Of a stretch of DNA of 64,000 nucleotides, positions 26,809-35,580 are shown piece by piece (within the stretch, counting starts at the first letter, position 1; each line of letters opens with the position of its first letter). The stretch is from Armatimonadetes bacterium Uphvl-Ar2 (lineage in GTDB: Bacteria; Armatimonadota; Fimbriimonadia; Fimbriimonadales; Fimbriimonadaceae): contig CP021424.1 of the NCBI GenBank assembly GCA_002162095.1, forward strand, positions 992,001 to 1,056,000. Reading direction: 5' to 3'. The notes beneath the pieces were generated by a model, which was not told where the DNA came from, made no database searches, and saw only the letters and a list, made by a program, of their open reading frames with translations. The translations under genes and the position numbers were made by a program.

Positions 26809-27912
26809 TTACCCCGACCCGCGCTGGATGGTGATGGTGCCCGGTCCGCCTTCGGTGCCCCGAATGGTGATCGGGATCGGGATGAACTGCTTGATCGCCC
26901 ACGCCATGGTCTGCAGGCGGCGAGTGATTTGGGGCGTGGTGAAGGTGCTATCGCCCACCGCCAGCACCGCCGGGAGGAGGAGTTGGTCGGCCAAGAACAT
27001 ATCCACCGTCGCGTCGCTCTCGTACCACTCGGCAAAGCCCGCCATGGCTTGGTCCACTACGTGTTCAATTCGCGTGCCCCGTCGTCCGGCCGCCTGGGCG
27101 CTGCCAAACCCGGGCTGGCAATCGGCGTACACCGTCACGTGGATGCCGGGCTCGCGGGTGGCCACTTGCACGATCTCTACGTCCACGTTCTCGCCGTACT
27201 TTTGAAGTTGGGCTTCGAGGCGCGCTTGGGCGCGCTCGGCAATGCCGTCTTCGAGTTCGCCGTAGGTGACCGTAGCCCCGAGACGGATGTCCGACCCCCG
27301 CTTGGCCCAGTGCACGCCTTCGATGCGGCCGGGCTCAATATCGGCGAGGATTTCTCCGTGGTTGCCGGCCCCGAATCCCGCCCGCTTCAGCACCGGGATC
27401 GAAACCAGCCCCATGCGCCGCCACGCGGCAAAGAGTGAACGCTCCATCGCGTCGAACGAGATCATGTTGGCCCCGTGGGTTTCGCCTACGAGATGGAGTT
27501 CGGAATAACCCAAGGCCCGCCCCAGCACCGGCGCGATGCCAGCAAGCAGAACGCAGGCACTCCCGCTCGGGCTACCCTTCTCAAAGGTGCCGACGTCGAC
27601 GCTGGTCGTGGTGCCCTTGGGAAGCCGTCGGGGAGCGAACAGTAGGGTGTCGTCGCCCAGATTGACCTCGGGCATCTCCGTCAGCGTGCAATCGCACACG
27701 AGCTTAAGGAAGGCCAGGTCTTCGGCATTCAGCCCCGGCTTGCGGAGGCCGCCTCGGATGCGGTCGATCTGCACCGGGCGTTGAGTCAGCGCGGAAAGCG
27801 CAAGAACCGTACGAAACAAAGCCCCGCCGCCTTCGCCGTAGCTTCCGTTGATGCGGACGGCGGCCGGGCCGGAGGAGCCGTTAGTTTCGGTGCGAGAAGA
27901 ACGTGAATTCAA
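26809..27912 (-). CDS. RNA 3'-terminal phosphate cyclase (RtcA)-like protein, probable catalytic His replaced
   Basis: The RtcA fold is recognisable from I-N-G-S-Y-G-E-G-G-G-A-L-F-R-T near the N-terminus, R-K-P-G-L, the S-G-S-A-C-V-L-L segment and F-L-A-D-Q-L-L-L-P-A-V-L-A. In E. coli RtcA the AMP-accepting His lies in the segment F-T-V-A-H-P-S-C-H before N-I-A-V-V-E-R-F-L-P; here the matching ungapped stretch is F-T-T-P-Q-I-T-R-R and the His position is Arg. The enzyme may thus not be a cyclase. The start is uncertain: a TTG at 27912 gives 367 residues and overlaps the upstream gene by 32 bases; the conserved domain starts about 18 residues later. Confidence 0.78.
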   Translation of the reverse strand: MNSRSSRTETNGSSGPAAVRINGSYGEGGGALFRTVLALSALTQRPVQIDRIRGGLRKPGLNAEDLAFLKLVCDCTLTEMPEVNLGDDTLLFAPRRLPKGTTTSVDVGTFEKGSPSGSACVLLAGIAPVLGRALGYSELHLVGETHGANMISFDAMERSLFAAWRRMGLVSIPVLKRAGFGAGNHGEILADIEPGRIEGVHWAKRGSDIRLGATVTYGELEDGIAERAQARLEAQLQKYGENVDVEIVQVATREPGIHVTVYADCQPGFGSAQAAGRRGTRIEHVVDQAMAGFAEWYESDATVDMFLADQLLLPAVLAVGDSTFTTPQITRRLQTMAWAIKQFIPIPITIRGTEGGPGTITIQRGSG

Positions 27913-28990
27913 TGAACCGCACTCCGTACGCAAAGACCATGATGACGACCGCAAGGAGCGCAATCTCGTGGAACGGAATGGAGCCATCGAGGGCGGAGGT
28001 GCGCGAAGCATCGAAGGTGGCCGAACGCACCGAGCGCTCTGCCCCCAGCAAGAGGTTCTTCATCCCCTGGGCCAGCGGTTCGCGCATCAGCAGATACACC
28101 GCCGCTACCACGATCATCCATACGGGCATCGCCACCTTGAACTGGTGTTTGAGGTGCTCGTTGTAGATCACGCACTGGCGGCATCGTTCCAGCTTCTGCT
28201 TGGCCGTCAGGCGGTTGTTCTGCGGGATGTACTTGCCCGAGAGGAGTTGCTCCTTCGTCAGTTTAGGCCCGGTGGCGACGACCTTGCCCGAGGCCACCAG
28301 ATCCGGATCCTGGGGTTCCTCGTTCTTGCCCTTCATCGCATTGCCGATGATGGCTTCCTCGCACATGCACCCCACGCGCTCCTTCCAGCAGGTGGTCTTT
28401 GCATGATAAATCGGACACTGTTCGCGGATGAACTTGCGGCAATAGGGTAGCTGCCAGCACTTGCCGAGGAAGACGTTTTGGTAGTCGCGCTCTTCCTTCA
28501 GTCCCTGGCCGAGTTTGAGTTTGTCGGCGCGGGCACCTTCACGGGCCCGAGTGCGAACCCGGCTCCCCATGTCGTAGAGAATCAGGAACACCCCGCCGCC
28601 CAGAATGGGAATCCCCACCTGCGAGATGGCATTGAGCACGCGCGCGCTCACGTCGCCGGTTGGTCCTCCCATCTGCGGGAAGACCGATGGCGCAAACATG
28701 AGCAGCCCCCCGACAATCGCCGTGATCACCCCAGCGGTCTCTTCCTCCAGCATGATCCACGAACCCGAGACGGCCACCGCAATCGCGCCCAGCATGGCGA
28801 TGGGCATGAAGCGATTGATGTTGGCGTCGATGGCGGCTTCGGGCTGTGAGCCCGAGCCAAAGTAGCTCATGATGAGGAAGCCCGTGCCGATGGCAAAGGC
28901 GGCCAGGCCCACATAGAGCACTATGCGGGCAAGGTTATCAAGGGCTCCTAAGAACCCTTCTCGGATGTCTCGTCCTCGATCTGGCTTCAT
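27881..28990 (-). CDS. Membrane protein with a Cys-rich 'CW...CP...CW' cytoplasmic domain
   Basis: A 369-residue protein with about four membrane segments in the first 140 residues, a soluble loop, and two more segments near residues 290-310 and 340-360. The loop has a cysteine cluster: G-K-C-W-Q-L-P-Y-C, then E-Q-C-P-I-Y-H, T-T-C-W, G-C-M-C, and later R-C-R-Q-C. This spacing resembles the two-CW motif seen in bacterial signalling proteins, which probably binds a metal or an iron-sulfur cluster. The stop overlaps the RtcA-like gene if that uses its TTG. I do not recognise a named full-length family; a redox- or metal-sensing role is inference. Confidence 0.7.
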   Translation of the reverse strand: MKPDRGRDIREGFLGALDNLARIVLYVGLAAFAIGTGFLIMSYFGSGSQPEAAIDANINRFMPIAMLGAIAVAVSGSWIMLEEETAGVITAIVGGLLMFAPSVFPQMGGPTGDVSARVLNAISQVGIPILGGGVFLILYDMGSRVRTRAREGARADKLKLGQGLKEERDYQNVFLGKCWQLPYCRKFIREQCPIYHAKTTCWKERVGCMCEEAIIGNAMKGKNEEPQDPDLVASGKVVATGPKLTKEQLLSGKYIPQNNRLTAKQKLERCRQCVIYNEHLKHQFKVAMPVWMIVVAAVYLLMREPLAQGMKNLLLGAERSVRSATFDASRTSALDGSIPFHEIALLAVVIMVFAYGVRFIEFTFFSHRN

Positions 28991-29016
28991 GGCTCCGGCG
29001 TGGTCCGAACGGTCGG

Positions 29017-29589
29017 TTACTTCTTCGAGACGCGTTCGAGATAAGAACCAGTACGGGTATCTACCTTCAAAACGTCACCAATGTTGATGTGGAACGGCAC
29101 CTGAATCACGGCACCGCTTTCCAGCGTGGCCGGCTTGGTAGCGCCACCGCTCACCGTGTCCCCGCGCACACCCGGGTCGGTTTGCGTCACTTCGTATTCG
29201 CCGAAGGCCGGCACTTCGTAGCCCAGCACTTCGCCGTTGGCCGTGAGGGCCAGCACTTCCATGTCGTCCTTCAAGAAGTCGGCTTGGTCACCCAGGAGGC
29301 TGACCGCCACTTCGACCTGTTCGTAGGTGTCCAGGTCCATGAAGGTGAGGTTGTCGCCGGTGCGCATCAGGTACTGGAACTTCACGCGCTCCAGGAAGAC
29401 GTCCTCAAACTTTTCGCCCGAGCGGAAGGTCTTTTCGATGGTTGCCCCGGACTTGAGTCGGCGCAGTTTGGTCCGCACGAAGGCTCCCCCTTTGCCCGGT
29501 TTGACATGCTGAAACTCAACGATCTGACAGATTTCTCCGTCCACAATCATCGCAATACCGTTCTTAAAATCGCTCGTATCAATCGCCAC
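29017..29589 (-). CDS. efp: Elongation factor P
   Basis: Relieves ribosome stalling at polyproline. The 190-residue protein has the KOW-like N-terminal domain with the tip H-V-K-P-G-K-G-G-A-F, where the Lys is the usual site of modification, and two OB domains ending in I-N-I-G-D-V-L-K-V-D-T-R-T-G-S-Y-L-E-R. Start is GTG at 29589, with GAGG about 12 bases upstream. No EpmA or other modifying enzyme is seen in this window. Confidence 0.97.
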   Translation of the reverse strand: MAIDTSDFKNGIAMIVDGEICQIVEFQHVKPGKGGAFVRTKLRRLKSGATIEKTFRSGEKFEDVFLERVKFQYLMRTGDNLTFMDLDTYEQVEVAVSLLGDQADFLKDDMEVLALTANGEVLGYEVPAFGEYEVTQTDPGVRGDTVSGGATKPATLESGAVIQVPFHINIGDVLKVDTRTGSYLERVSKK

Positions 29590-29651
29590 TCTGTGAATAA
29601 ACCTCGGTGAGAAACCTTAGTTTAGCCGATGCAGAGCCCTGGGCGCGTGCG

Positions 29652-30785
29652 TTAGAGGTAAGAAGCCGGGTTCACCGGGCGACCGTTGATGCGGATTTCG
29701 AAGTGCAAGTGCGGTCCGGTGCTCAGGCCCGTCGACCCCACCGCCGCAATGCGATCGCCTTGGTTCACGCGCTGGCCAGCCCGCACGAACAGCCGCGAGC
29801 AGTGACCATAAAGGGTGCTGAAGCCGCCGCCGTGGTCGATAACGACCGTGTTTCCGTAGCCGCGCATGGAGGTGGCCGTAACCACCGTGCCGCTGGCCGA
29901 AGCTCGAATGGCGGTGCCAGTGGGGGCGGCAATATCGATTCCATTGTGCATACGCGTGGTACCGAGCACGGGGTGGCGGCGCATTCCGAACCCACTGGAT
30001 CGCCGGCCACTGGCCGGAACAATGAAGCGACCCGCAAAGGGGACATATCGACCCGATGAGCGTTGAGTATTCGTAAGCGCGGCGAGGCGCGACTCAAGTT
30101 TGTTGCTTTCGGCGTCGAAGGCGTCGTACTCCGCCTGGAGCTTGGCCTTATCGGCATTGACGACCTTAAGAATGGCCTGCTTCTTGGCCTTGGCTTCTTC
30201 CAGTCGCTCCTTCTCTTCGGCGAGCTTGACGCGTAGCACCTTGATATCGGCCACGACTTCGTCCTGCTCCTTCTTCATGGATTGCACCTTGCGTTGGAGT
30301 TCCAAGGTTTCTTTGAAGAGCTTGCGGTCAGCGGCCATGATGCGCTCCATCACGCCTTGGCGCTCGGCAATCTCGCCCATGTCACGCGCCCCGACGATCA
30401 CGGAGATCATGTTCTGGTCGTCGTTGACGAACATCGCGCGGAGCCGGACTTTGACCATCTCGCGGCGCTTGGTGAGTTCGGCATTGGCCTTGCGGAGTTC
30501 AAGCTCCAGGGTGGCTTGGCGCTTGACTTGGCGATTCAGGTCGTTCGCGGTTTTGGCAAGGGCATCATCCATGCGGTCCGACCACTGGTCGGCATAACGG
30601 ATTTCCCACGAATACTTGGCCGCTTCTTGGCGCTTGCGCAGCAGGCGCGTCCGGACTTCCTTCTTCTTGGCTTCGACCTTCTTCAAGTCTTGCTTGAGAG
30701 CGGTCGTATTCGTTCGCGACTGGCCGAAGGCCATCACCGTACAAGCGGCAATCACGATTGCGATGAACGATCCCCACGTCTTCAT
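29652..30785 (-). CDS. EnvC-like M23-family murein hydrolase / amidase activator
   Basis: A 377-residue exported protein: signal peptide (cleavage near A-F-G-Q), a long coiled coil of about 220 residues rich in Lys/Glu/Arg, and a C-terminal LytM/M23 domain with H-N-G-I-D-I-A-A-P-T-G and T-G-P-H-L-H-F-E. The H and D of H-x-x-x-D and the H-x-H are kept, so it could be an active endopeptidase, unlike E. coli EnvC, which is degenerate. Its ATG overlaps the ftsX stop by four bases, which fits the known FtsEX-EnvC partnership in cell separation. Confidence 0.92.
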   Translation of the reverse strand: MKTWGSFIAIVIAACTVMAFGQSRTNTTALKQDLKKVEAKKKEVRTRLLRKRQEAAKYSWEIRYADQWSDRMDDALAKTANDLNRQVKRQATLELELRKANAELTKRREMVKVRLRAMFVNDDQNMISVIVGARDMGEIAERQGVMERIMAADRKLFKETLELQRKVQSMKKEQDEVVADIKVLRVKLAEEKERLEEAKAKKQAILKVVNADKAKLQAEYDAFDAESNKLESRLAALTNTQRSSGRYVPFAGRFIVPASGRRSSGFGMRRHPVLGTTRMHNGIDIAAPTGTAIRASASGTVVTATSMRGYGNTVVIDHGGGFSTLYGHCSRLFVRAGQRVNQGDRIAAVGSTGLSTGPHLHFEIRINGRPVNPASYL

Positions 30786-31663
30786 CCAATAGCTCCTTTC
30801 AGGGTCTTCCCGCGCACTGCAAGCAGGCTGCAGATCAACCCGTAAACTCCACCGGCGGCCACAAAGCCGAACAGCGAGCTTGTGATGGGAAACACTTCCG
30901 TGCCCCCCACTTGTAAGGTACTGATCATCAGCGCCCTTACGACGGCAAAGCTACCCCAGAATGCGAAAAACGCGATCAGACCACCCAGTAACCCTTGTAC
31001 AAATCCCTCGAGGAGCAGAGGCAAAGCGATGGTGGCTTGGTTCGCGCCCACCAGGTGCATGATGCGGTGTTCGCGGCGGCGGGCGACCACCGTCAGGCGG
31101 ATCGCATTGTAAATCAGCACCCCGCTGGTGATGAGCATCAGGCCACCCAGCGCAAGACCCAGCAGGCGCACGGCGCCGAGGGCGGTGGTGAGAAGTTCTT
31201 GCTCTTTGGCGAGGTATTTCACGTTCTCGCCGCCAATTTCGGGCTTCTTGGCCAGTTCCTTGGCCACGTTCGGCGCGGCCGCCAGGTCTTTGAGGCGAAT
31301 GCGCATACTGTCGGGCAGCGGGTTCGGGATGCCCTGAGTGAGTTCGGGCTGTTCCTTCTTGAGAACCTCCCATTGCACGTCCTTGGGCAAGAACCGCACG
31401 CTGTCCACGCCTTGCATCTTCAGGGTCTCGGCCACCACACGCTTGGCGTCATCGGCGGGCACCTTATCACGGAAGAAGACACTGATCTCGAACTTGCTCG
31501 GCAGCGACTGCGCGAACTGGTCAATCTTCATGTAAGCAAAGCCCAGCCCGCCGAGGAGCAGGAGCGCCATGGCGCAGGTGGTGACGGCCGCGAAGGTCAT
31601 CCACTTGTTGCGGCCCAGTGAGACGAACGCCTCGGAGAGCAAGAACTCAATGCGGTCAAGCAC
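30782..31663 (-). CDS. ftsX: Cell division protein FtsX
   Basis: The permease-like partner of FtsE. It has 293 residues with the N-terminal membrane segment (about residues 22-44), a periplasmic domain of about 120 residues with F-E-I-S-V-F-F-R-D, and three C-terminal segments with R-R-E-H-R-I-M-H-L-V-G-A, the FtsX cytoplasmic loop. The GTG start at 31663 has a GAGGAGG site 9 bases upstream inside ftsE and overlaps its end by 8 bases; the longer frame to 31873 is the ftsE antiphase and is rejected. Coupled to the M23 gene below. Confidence 0.94.
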   Translation of the reverse strand: MLDRIEFLLSEAFVSLGRNKWMTFAAVTTCAMALLLLGGLGFAYMKIDQFAQSLPSKFEISVFFRDKVPADDAKRVVAETLKMQGVDSVRFLPKDVQWEVLKKEQPELTQGIPNPLPDSMRIRLKDLAAAPNVAKELAKKPEIGGENVKYLAKEQELLTTALGAVRLLGLALGGLMLITSGVLIYNAIRLTVVARRREHRIMHLVGANQATIALPLLLEGFVQGLLGGLIAFFAFWGSFAVVRALMISTLQVGGTEVFPITSSLFGFVAAGGVYGLICSLLAVRGKTLKGAIG

Positions 31664-32528
31664 GCGGGGTTTCCTCCTCGTGGGTGGGCTCGCCGGTTTC
31701 TTCGGCGGCCGCTTCCGGACTGGGTTCTTCCAGATAGATTTCGAACTCCTCGCCGTCGAACTGGTAATCCGTCTCCTTCTCTTCGAAGGTGGTGTATTCG
31801 GCCGAAGAGATGTTCGGCGACCACGTTTCGCCCGCAGCGGTGTCGCCCACAATGGTTCCGAATTCGAGTTCAACCACCCGCTGCTGCAGGCGCTGGACGA
31901 TGGGGATATCGTGGGTGGCCACGATGATGGTGGTGCCCTGTTCGTTCAGGCGCGAGAGCAAAGCCATGATCTCAGCCGAGTGGGTGGGGTCCAGGTTGCC
32001 GGTCGGTTCGTCGGCAATGAGGAGCGGCGGGTCGTTGATCAGCGCCCGGGCGATAGCGACGCGTTGCTGCTCTCCGCCGCTAAGTTCGTAGGGGAACGCG
32101 TCCGCGCGGTGCATGATGTTCACCTGCTCCAGGATCTGCGGCACCTTGGCGCGCACTTCGCGTTTGCTGCGATTCACGGCGCGCATGGCATAAGCCACGT
32201 TCTCCCAGACCTTTTTGTTCGGGAGCAAGCCGTAATCTTGGGGCACGATGCCCATTTGCCGCCGGAGGTAGGGGATTTCCCGGTCGGGGAGTTGGCCAAG
32301 GTCCCGGCCCAGAAGAGAAACCTGCCCCTTCGTCTCTCGCACCTCGCGCGTGATGAGCTTGAGAAGGGTGGATTTGCCCGACCCGGTCTGGCCGCAGAGG
32401 AAAACGAATTCGCCGCGCTCAATGGAAAGACTGACTCCTTTGAGACCCGCAACGAGCGCCGAGTAGTAAACTTCCACGCGGTCAAACGCCAGGTGCGGCG
32501 GCCCGTTTTCGGCCTTCGCCATGGACAT
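31656..32528 (-). CDS. ftsE: Cell division ATP-binding protein FtsE
   Basis: ABC-type ATPase that drives FtsX to activate peptidoglycan hydrolases at the septum. Walker A G-Q-T-G-S-G-K-S-T, Q-loop P-Q-D-Y-G-L-L, ABC signature L-S-G-G-E-Q-Q-R and Walker B L-L-I-A-D-E-P-T-G-N-L-D are present. The protein is 290 residues, longer than the usual 225, because of an acidic Glu-rich tail of about 65 residues after the ATPase core. Two ATGs six bases apart (32528, 32522) could start it. Confidence 0.93.
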   Translation of the reverse strand: MSMAKAENGPPHLAFDRVEVYYSALVAGLKGVSLSIERGEFVFLCGQTGSGKSTLLKLITREVRETKGQVSLLGRDLGQLPDREIPYLRRQMGIVPQDYGLLPNKKVWENVAYAMRAVNRSKREVRAKVPQILEQVNIMHRADAFPYELSGGEQQRVAIARALINDPPLLIADEPTGNLDPTHSAEIMALLSRLNEQGTTIIVATHDIPIVQRLQQRVVELEFGTIVGDTAAGETWSPNISSAEYTTFEEKETDYQFDGEEFEIYLEEPSPEAAAEETGEPTHEEETPRA

Positions 32529-32592
32529 ATAAAGACACTGTACCTTTGGCTCCTTGAACAAGTTGCAGACCCCCAGAGGAGAATTACCCCCC

Positions 32593-34329
32593 ATGCTCGC
32601 GCGCTCTCTTTCCTTCACCGCCGCCGTTCTTGGTGCTAGCATGATGCTGATGCCGATGGCCGATGCTCAATCGAGCCCCGTTATGCCGGGAGTCATGATC
32701 CGCTTCGAAGCCGACCGAGACGCTCTCCTGCGCACCTTCCGTGTGCCGCAAAGCCGCATCCGAAATGAGCGGTTGACGAAGTTCTATAACGACTTCGAAA
32801 AGGAACTGGGGAACCTGAACTTCGAGGCCATGGGGGCCGAAGACCGGGCGGACTGGGTGCTCCTGCGCGACCGCGCGCGCAACGAACGGGAGGCTCTCGC
32901 CTTTGGCCAGCAGCGGTTTGCCGAAGCCCGCGCCTTGCTCCCTTATTGGGATGAGCTTTGCGCCTTCCATGAGGAGCGCATCAGCAAGCGCACGGCCGAC
33001 GGAGCCGGATCGGCGGATCGGCTGACATCGCTCAACAAGGCGGTGAACGAAGCCAGCCGCAGCCTGCCCGATGTGACCGAGCCCGTGGCCCGCCGCGCCT
33101 ACCTAGCCCTGCAGGATGGCATCCGAGCCCTGGATGACTGGTACGACCACTTTGCGGGCTACGACCCGCTCTTCACCTGGTGGACGGAACGCCCGAACCG
33201 AGATGCCGTGGCCGCCCTGAATCGCCACCGCGAGCTTATGGAGGCGAAGTGGCCGGCTTTCCGCAATGCCGATGGCACGGCCATTGTCGGTGACCCGGTG
33301 GGCGAAGACGCGCTGAAGCGTGACCTCGCCCGCGAATACATCCCCTATACACCGCAAGAATTGATCGCCATTGGCGAGCGAGAGCTAGCCTGGTGCGATG
33401 CGGAACTCGCCCGCGCCGCCCAGGAGATGGGCGTGAAAACCTGGCAGGAGGCCATGGAAATGGTGAAACAACGGCACGTGGCCCCGGGCGAGCAACCCCA
33501 AATGGTGCTGGACCTGGCCAACGAAGCCGTGGACTACCTGGAAAATCACAACCTCGTCACCATCCCCGAACTGGCCAAGGAGACCTGGCGGCTGAACATG
33601 ATGCCGCCGGAACGCCAGCTGGTGGCCCCCTTCTTCCTGGGGGGCGAGACGATCATGGTCAGCTTCCCGACCAACACCATGACCCACGCGCAGAAGGAGA
33701 TGAGCCTGCGCGCGAACAACATTCACTTCGCCCGCGCCACGGTTCACCACGAACTCATTCCGGGCCACCACCTGCAGCAGTTCATGAATTCACGGCACTC
33801 GACTCACAGAAGTGGCGTGACAGGCACCCCGTTTTGGATAGAGGGTTGGGCGCTTTACTGGGAGTTCTTGTTCTACAAGCAGGGTTTCATCACTACGCCT
33901 GAGGACCGCGTAGGCTTCCTGTTTTGGCGACGCCATCGGGCGGTGCGGATCATCTTCTCGCTCAAGTACCACCTCGGGCAGATGACCGAAGACGAGTGCG
34001 TGCGGATGCTGATTGACGTGGCCGGGCACGAACCCGCCACGGCCGAAGGCGAAGTGCGCCGTTCCTTCAATGGGGATTACCCGCCGCTCTACCAGGTGGC
34101 GTATATGATCGGGGCCTTGCAGATGCAAGACATCCGCCGTGAACTCGTGGACACTGGCCGGATGGGCGAACGCGACTTCCACGACGCCATCATGCGGCTC
34201 AACAACATGCCGTGGGCGATGGTGCGGGCCCTGCTGAGCGGGACGAAGATCGAGAAGGACTTCCGCACGGACTGGCGTTTCGATCAAGGTCGCCCGGCGG
34301 GTGACATCTTCGGGATTCGCGGCGGCTAA
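32593..34329 (+). CDS. DUF885 family secreted protein, probable metallopeptidase
   Basis: A 578-residue protein with a signal peptide (cleavage near A-D-A-Q) and the DUF885 motif V-H-H-E-L-I-P-G-H-H-L-Q, which resembles a zinc-binding H-E-x-x-x-x-H site; a later E-G-W-A-L-Y segment supplies another conserved Glu. The family is treated as peptidase-like but biochemical data are scarce. The ATG at 32593 follows a GAGGAGAA ribosome-binding site; the frame's earlier ATG at 32554 would overlap the ftsE promoter region. It is divergent from ftsE and precedes an MFS transporter by 3 bases. Confidence 0.88.
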   Translation: MLARSLSFTAAVLGASMMLMPMADAQSSPVMPGVMIRFEADRDALLRTFRVPQSRIRNERLTKFYNDFEKELGNLNFEAMGAEDRADWVLLRDRARNEREALAFGQQRFAEARALLPYWDELCAFHEERISKRTADGAGSADRLTSLNKAVNEASRSLPDVTEPVARRAYLALQDGIRALDDWYDHFAGYDPLFTWWTERPNRDAVAALNRHRELMEAKWPAFRNADGTAIVGDPVGEDALKRDLAREYIPYTPQELIAIGERELAWCDAELARAAQEMGVKTWQEAMEMVKQRHVAPGEQPQMVLDLANEAVDYLENHNLVTIPELAKETWRLNMMPPERQLVAPFFLGGETIMVSFPTNTMTHAQKEMSLRANNIHFARATVHHELIPGHHLQQFMNSRHSTHRSGVTGTPFWIEGWALYWEFLFYKQGFITTPEDRVGFLFWRRHRAVRIIFSLKYHLGQMTEDECVRMLIDVAGHEPATAEGEVRRSFNGDYPPLYQVAYMIGALQMQDIRRELVDTGRMGERDFHDAIMRLNNMPWAMVRALLSGTKIEKDFRTDWRFDQGRPAGDIFGIRGG

Positions 34330-34332
34330 GGA

Positions 34333-35580
34333 TTGACGAATCTGCCTGCCGTTCCCGCCTACGTGGGCCTCTGCGCCCTCATGGGCATGGCGCACTCCAC
34401 GGCCTGGACGCAGTACTTGCTGTTCCAGGAGAACGTGGCGGGGCTGCAACCAGCCCACTTGGTGCTGATGGGGACGGTGAGCGAGATCACCATTACGCTG
34501 TGCGAAGTGCCGACGGGCATGGTGGCCGACACCGTCTCGCGGCGGCTTTCCTTTGTCATTGGGCTCCTCATCCTGGGGCTGGGATTCCTGATCCAGGGGC
34601 TCTTCCCGGTGTTTGGGGTGGTGGTGGCCTGTTCGGTGCTGTGGGGGCTAGGAGAGACCTTTATCAGCGGGGCGCGGGAAGCCTGGATTGCCGATGAAAT
34701 CCCTCATAGCCCGACGCCGGAACGGCACGCTGGAGATGTTTTTGCCCAGGGCAACACGGCACGGCTGCTGGGGATGTTTGTGGGCATCTGGATGAGTGCC
34801 GGGTTTGGCCTTCAGGGGTTGCAGACGCCCATCATCGCCTCGGGGGTGATCTTCTTGGTGCTGGCCGGGGCGGCATTGTTGTTGCTGCCCGAGCGCGGTT
34901 TTCACCGGGCTTCGGAGAGGGAGCGCGCCTCGTGGAAGCAGTTTGTGGACACCGGTCGAAACGGCTTTCGCATTGCGCGGGGCTCGGCGGCCCTGGGGGC
35001 CATCATGCTGATGGTGTTCTTCACCGGCATTGCCAGTGAGGGCTTTGACCGGCTCTTTGCCAACCACCTCAATGACAATCTGGGCTTCCCGGTGAACTTG
35101 CCGCCGGTGGTGTGGATGGCGATTTTGGCCAGCATCCCCACCCTGGTGGCGGCTTGGGCAACGGTTTACATTCGCCGGGCGCGGGTGGTGTACGACACTC
35201 GACGAACTGTGCGAGTCTTGACCTGGATGCACATGGGAGTGATGGCTTCGGTGTTGCTCTTTGCGCTGGCGCCGAACTTTGCCATCGGTGTGGTGGGCTT
35301 GATGATGGGCCGGGTTCTACGCCGGATTGATACGCCGCTGATTCAGAGCTGGACCAACCAGCACGCCACCAGCGAGGTCCGGGCGACGATCCTCTCGTTC
35401 CAGAGCCAAGCCCACGGATTCGGCGAGATTCTCGGTGGCCCCATCTCGGCGACGATTGCGGCCGTGGTCGGGGTACGGGCGGCGCTGACCTCGGCGGGAG
35501 TGCTGGTGCTGCCGACGGTGCTGACGTTGCTGCGGGCGAGACGGCTAGAATCCGGGGAACCTGCTGTGGAGGCCGCATGA
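34333..35580 (+). CDS. Major facilitator superfamily transporter
   Basis: A 415-residue protein with about 12 membrane segments and the MFS loop motif between segments 2 and 3 (here V-P-T-G-M-V-A-D-T-V-S-R-R, matching G-x-x-x-D-x-x-x-R-R). Closest in pattern to the uncharacterised drug-export-like group. The TTG start lies 3 bases after the DUF885 stop and the end overlaps plsC by 4 bases, so the three genes form an operon. Substrate unknown. Confidence 0.88.
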   Translation: MTNLPAVPAYVGLCALMGMAHSTAWTQYLLFQENVAGLQPAHLVLMGTVSEITITLCEVPTGMVADTVSRRLSFVIGLLILGLGFLIQGLFPVFGVVVACSVLWGLGETFISGAREAWIADEIPHSPTPERHAGDVFAQGNTARLLGMFVGIWMSAGFGLQGLQTPIIASGVIFLVLAGAALLLLPERGFHRASERERASWKQFVDTGRNGFRIARGSAALGAIMLMVFFTGIASEGFDRLFANHLNDNLGFPVNLPPVVWMAILASIPTLVAAWATVYIRRARVVYDTRRTVRVLTWMHMGVMASVLLFALAPNFAIGVVGLMMGRVLRRIDTPLIQSWTNQHATSEVRATILSFQSQAHGFGEILGGPISATIAAVVGVRAALTSAGVLVLPTVLTLLRARRLESGEPAVEAA

